A DNA stretch of 64,000 nt from Kosakonia sp. SMBL-WEM22 (lineage in GTDB: Bacteria; Pseudomonadota; Gammaproteobacteria; Enterobacterales; Enterobacteriaceae). The stretch's first letter is position 1, and every line of letters starts with the position of its first letter. Under the pieces are notes generated by a model. It made no database searches and was not told where the DNA came from. It saw nothing but the letters and a program-made list of their open reading frames with translations. Positions 61,270 to 64,000 of this stretch are shown one piece after another. The position numbers and the translations under genes were made by a program. The stretch covers positions 2,542,001 to 2,606,000 of the forward strand of contig NZ_CP051488.1 in the NCBI RefSeq assembly GCF_014490785.1, in the 5' to 3' direction.

Positions 61270-62901
61270 TTAATGCTTGATAATATACAAGTTTTTCACG
61301 TAGATATTATCTAACGGGTCTTTACCGGTGTAGCCACCCACCCACGGTTTCACCAGACGGGCGTTCACGTAGTAGTAGACCGGAACGATCGCGGAGTCTT
61401 TATCAAGCTGCTGTTCAGCTTTGGAGTAAAGCTCAGCGCGCTGCGCTTCGTCGGTCACTTTCAGCGTGTCGCCGATCAGCTTGTCAAACGCCGCGCTCTT
61501 ATAGTGCGAGGTGTTGTTCGAGCTGTCTGAAAGCATGGTGTTCAGGAAAGAGGTCGGCTCGTTGTAATCCGCGCACCAGCCGGCACGTGCAACATCAAAG
61601 GTGCCCTGATGACGCGTGTCGAGGAAGGTTTTCCACTCCTGGTTCTCCAGTTTGACGTTGGCACCGAGGTTTTTCTTCCAGATCGAGGCAACGGCAATCG
61701 CCAGTTTTTTGTGCAGATCGGAGGTGTTATACAGCAGGCTGAAGCTCAGCGGTTTGTCGGCTGTGTAACCCGCTTCGGCAAGCAGTTTTTTCGCTTCGGC
61801 GTTACGCTGCTCCTGGGTCATTTTGAACCAGGCCGGTTCGGTCAGTTTTGCACCGTCGGTATACGGCGGGGTGTAGCTGTAAGCAGGCAGGTCGCCCTGG
61901 TTTTTCACTTTATTAACGATGATGTCGCGGTCCAGCGCCAGTTTAAGGGCGGTACGCACGCGAACGTCAGTGAATGGCGCTTTCTGGTTGTTGATCTCGT
62001 AGTAATAAGTACAGAGGTACGGATCGACGTGAACTTCTTTCGGGATCTCTTTTTTCAGTTTCTGGAACAGTTCAATCGGCATGTTGTTATAGGTCATGTC
62101 AATTTCGCCGCTGCGGTAGCGGTTAACGTCCGTCACTTCTGCAGAGATTGGCAGGTAGGTCACCTGGTTAATAACGGTTTTGTCGTTGTCCCAGTAATTC
62201 GTGTTGCGCTCAAGAACGATACGTTCGTTGACCACCCAATCTTTCAGCTTATAAGCGCCGTTGGTGACGATATTGGCAGGCTGGGTCCACTTATCGCCAA
62301 ATTTTTCAATCGCGGCTTTTGGCACAGCGGAAACGGAGGGGTGAACCAGCAGTTTATAGAAATAGGGAACCGGCTCGCTCAGCGTTACTTCGAAGGTATT
62401 ATCATCGATCGCTTTTACGCCCAGTTCGCTGGTCGTTTTTTTACCGGCGATAACATCATCGATATTGGCAATGTGGCCATATTGCAGATAGCTGGCGTAA
62501 GGCGAGGCGGTTTTCGGATCGGCCAGGCGCTGCCAGCTGTAAACGAAGTCATGGGCCGTAACCGGCGTGCCGTCTGACCATTTGGCGTTTTTACGCAGAT
62601 GGAATGTCCAGACTTTGAAATCTTTGTTTTCCCATTTTTCAGCAACACCTGCAGTCGGGTGGCCTTCAACATCGGAAATAAGCAGACCTTCAAACAGGTC
62701 GCGGTTTACGTTTGATTCCGGAACGCCCTCGATTTTATGCGGATCGAGAGATTGCACTTCAGCACCGTTATTACGCACCAGCGTCTGTTTTTCCGCCAGT
62801 TGAACGCCAGCCGGAACATCGGCCGCGAAGGCTGCGTTACCGGAAATAAGCGCCGCTAAAATACCCGCTGCAACTACGCTTTTCTTTGTGATGATGGACA
62901 T
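61270..62901 (-). CDS. oppA: Periplasmic oligopeptide-binding protein OppA
   Basis: SBP family 5 protein that binds 2-5-residue peptides for OppBCDF. It has 543 residues: signal peptide (KSVVAAGILAALISGNAAFAADVPAG), AEVQSLDPHKIEGVPESNVNRDLFEG, WSDGTPVTAHDFVYSWQRL. GGAG lies 10 nt before ATG 62901. The interval TCACAACACA between them is CA-rich, suited to pairing with the GU-rich R1 region of GcvB sRNA, a known oppA repressor. Confidence 0.97.
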   Translation of the reverse strand: MSIITKKSVVAAGILAALISGNAAFAADVPAGVQLAEKQTLVRNNGAEVQSLDPHKIEGVPESNVNRDLFEGLLISDVEGHPTAGVAEKWENKDFKVWTFHLRKNAKWSDGTPVTAHDFVYSWQRLADPKTASPYASYLQYGHIANIDDVIAGKKTTSELGVKAIDDNTFEVTLSEPVPYFYKLLVHPSVSAVPKAAIEKFGDKWTQPANIVTNGAYKLKDWVVNERIVLERNTNYWDNDKTVINQVTYLPISAEVTDVNRYRSGEIDMTYNNMPIELFQKLKKEIPKEVHVDPYLCTYYYEINNQKAPFTDVRVRTALKLALDRDIIVNKVKNQGDLPAYSYTPPYTDGAKLTEPAWFKMTQEQRNAEAKKLLAEAGYTADKPLSFSLLYNTSDLHKKLAIAVASIWKKNLGANVKLENQEWKTFLDTRHQGTFDVARAGWCADYNEPTSFLNTMLSDSSNNTSHYKSAAFDKLIGDTLKVTDEAQRAELYSKAEQQLDKDSAIVPVYYYVNARLVKPWVGGYTGKDPLDNIYVKNLYIIKH

Positions 62902-63719
62902 TGTGTTGTGACTCCAATCATTATAATTACCGACATTTATGCCAGCTGTATCATCCCCTGTTCGGGGGCCTGAATAGCGCAGGAGCTTTTGGCGCTTTCA
63001 GACATCTTTTTTTACTTCTGCTATCACCGACTTTTTTATTACGGATCGCTCGAACGGCAATCTCGCGTCGATTCATTAACGCGCCTCCCCTGTCGAGACG
63101 CGTTGCATTGATGATATTTATTTTTCTAATTGAAAACGATTCTCAACAAATCGCTTTACGGCGTAAATTATGAGGCTGATAAAGACATTCGCCGGAAAAT
63201 AACAAATGCCTGAGACCGCCGCCAATACATTTTGCAAATTTGTTAACCATTTCTCTTTTACGGCGTAGCGACGGCCGCAGTGAGATGACGACTGCGTCTC
63301 CCTGTTGTTTTTTTCTTATTGATTATCAATCAGATAAAGAAGCATCACCGCCTTGTGATACTTGTTGGCTGCCTTCGCAGAGCTTTGCACAAAAAATCAA
63401 CAATTAACTGCTTTTTAGCACATTACTCTGCGAGGAGATTGAAAGTACTAATATCATTTCGATAATGACTCGGCAAGCCCAATAGTATGATGTGAGAGAA
63501 ATAACAGTCTCACTTGCTCAAAATGCAGACATCAATGATTCAGGAAACTTATAATTCTCTGATAGGAAAAAGCTTTTCTGATTATTGTATTTTGTTATGC
63601 CTGACGCAGATTTGCTGATTCTCCATAGCTTTTACTAATTATGCGAACAGACTTACATTTGAAAGCGCGATGTTCTCGCGCCTGGATAAGAATAAAACCT
63701 ATATAAATGAAAGAATGAA
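62902..63719 (-). promoter_or_regulatory. Long non-coding gap oppA-ychE with oppA leader
   Basis: An 818-bp AT-rich gap with no convincing gene. The first part is the oppA 5' leader. It contains a Fur-like box (63130-63146) and a small dyad TGATT-ATC-AATCA (63320-63332). A TATAAT-like element about 17 nt before the oppA ATG is too close to be the promoter. No clear -35/-10 pair was assigned. Confidence 0.6.
63130..63146. promoter_or_regulatory. Fur-like box in oppA upstream region
   Basis: TGAAAACGATTCTCA (63131-63145) matches 11 of 14 informative positions of the 7-1-7 Fur motif and is flanked by T and A that extend the dyad. About 230 bp upstream of the oppA ATG. Confidence 0.5.
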
Positions 63720-64000
63720 TCAATTCAGCAGGCCGGGAAAAAGAGATTTTGCGCCAGCGATAATGAACTCAATGCCTAATGCCATCAGCAGCAATCCCAT
63801 GATACGTGTGATCACATTAATGCCGGTTTGCCTGAGCAGGCGCACCAGCCATGGCGCAATACGAAACAGCCCCCATGAACAGAGCGCGAACAGCGCAATC
63901 GCTAGTGAGAAACCAATCAGGTGTGCCAGCGTGTGGTAGCGCGTACCCCAGACAATAGTTGAGCTGATCGCTCCAGGCCCCGCCATCAATGGCAACGCTA
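63720..64000 (-). CDS. ychE: MarC-family inner-membrane protein YchE (5' end outside window)
   Basis: The C-terminal 93 or so residues of a MarC/UPF0056 protein: LPLMAGPGAISSTIVWGTRYH, then two hydrophobic helices (FSLAIALFALCSWGLF; IMGLLLMALGIEFIIAGAK). The frame stays open to the window edge, so the ATG at 63995 is internal. It lies upstream of oppA on the same strand, as in E. coli. Function unknown. Confidence 0.9.
   Translation of the reverse strand, partial: ALPLMAGPGAISSTIVWGTRYHTLAHLIGFSLAIALFALCSWGLFRIAPWLVRLLRQTGINVITRIMGLLLMALGIEFIIAGAKSLFPGLLN

Noticed and set aside
61609..62577. 322-codon plus-strand frame opposite oppA
   Set aside because: Antisense shadow rich in Phe/Val/Arg as expected from reversed codons; no family features.
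62913..62930. TATAAT-like element just upstream of oppA
   Set aside because: Only about 17 nt from the start codon; a transcript from it would cut into the ribosome site.
62901..63173. 90-codon plus-strand frame in the oppA leader
   Set aside because: Begins at the oppA start codon in antisense and crosses the leader; no ribosome site, no similarity.
63670..63939. 89-codon plus-strand frame opposite ychE
   Set aside because: Antisense to the MarC-family gene, which has clear motifs on the other strand.

Overview
The window is a chromosomal segment of a non-E. coli member of the Enterobacteriaceae. Gene order largely follows the E. coli K-12 29-28 min region in reverse (mppA, tyrR, psp, sap, fabI, rnb, osmB, pyrF, ribA, acnA, cysB, topA, trp, tonB, clsA, opp), and most products match their E. 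coli counterparts closely in length and motifs. Accessory content points to the Cronobacter/Enterobacter/Kosakonia side of the family: an rpfF gene lies beside the PAS-GGDEF-EAL gene, a CxxCxxCC protein gene sits between ompW and yciC, a LysE-type exporter sits near clsA, and the E. coli islands ycjM-V/ompG, pspE, yciGFE and kch are missing. The genus cannot be fixed from this sequence alone. I saw no rRNA, tRNA, CRISPR array, insertion sequence or prophage.

Layout. 1-3650: murein-peptide recycling (mppA, mpaA, ycjG) and the peroxidase tpx. 3700-10640: tyrR with its operator, then ycjXF directly behind the psp envelope-stress operon and divergent pspF. 10740-16930: sapABCDF and fabI. 17100-25160: yciW, rnb, the diffusible-signal-factor pair rpfR/rpfF, yciZ, yciT, osmB. 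25260-29690: lapAB-pyrF-yciH, pgpB, ribA. 29719-37216 (minus strand): acnA, three small-protein genes (ymiC, yciX, ymiA), cysB, topA. 37610-43036: yciN, sohB, yciK-btuR, rluB, yciO-rnm. 43112-49843: a complete attenuated trp operon. 49895-57211: ompW, a YkgJ-like gene, yciC, yciB, yciA, tonB, yciI, exporter, yciY, clsA, yciU. 57265-64000: oppABCDF and the start-truncated ychE.

How genes work together. MppA and OppA are paralogous peptide-binding proteins, and MppA is known to use the OppBCDF permease encoded at the other end of the window. MpaA and YcjG then process the imported murein peptides. PspA-D, YcjX and YcjF form one envelope-stress block. RpfF should make a cis-2-unsaturated fatty-acid signal and RpfR should sense it and degrade c-di-GMP. 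LapA/LapB, FabI, PgpB and ClsA act in lipid and LPS homeostasis.

The most interesting item is the convergent rpfR/rpfF pair, whose stop codons overlap, with a dyad upstream of rpfF. Other notable points are the three very small genes between acnA and cysB, the mpaA/ycjG 3' overlap, the TyrR box before tyrR, a Fur-like box in the long oppA-ychE gap, and a 21-bp dyad upstream of ompW. Comparisons with E. coli are from memory, not from an alignment.
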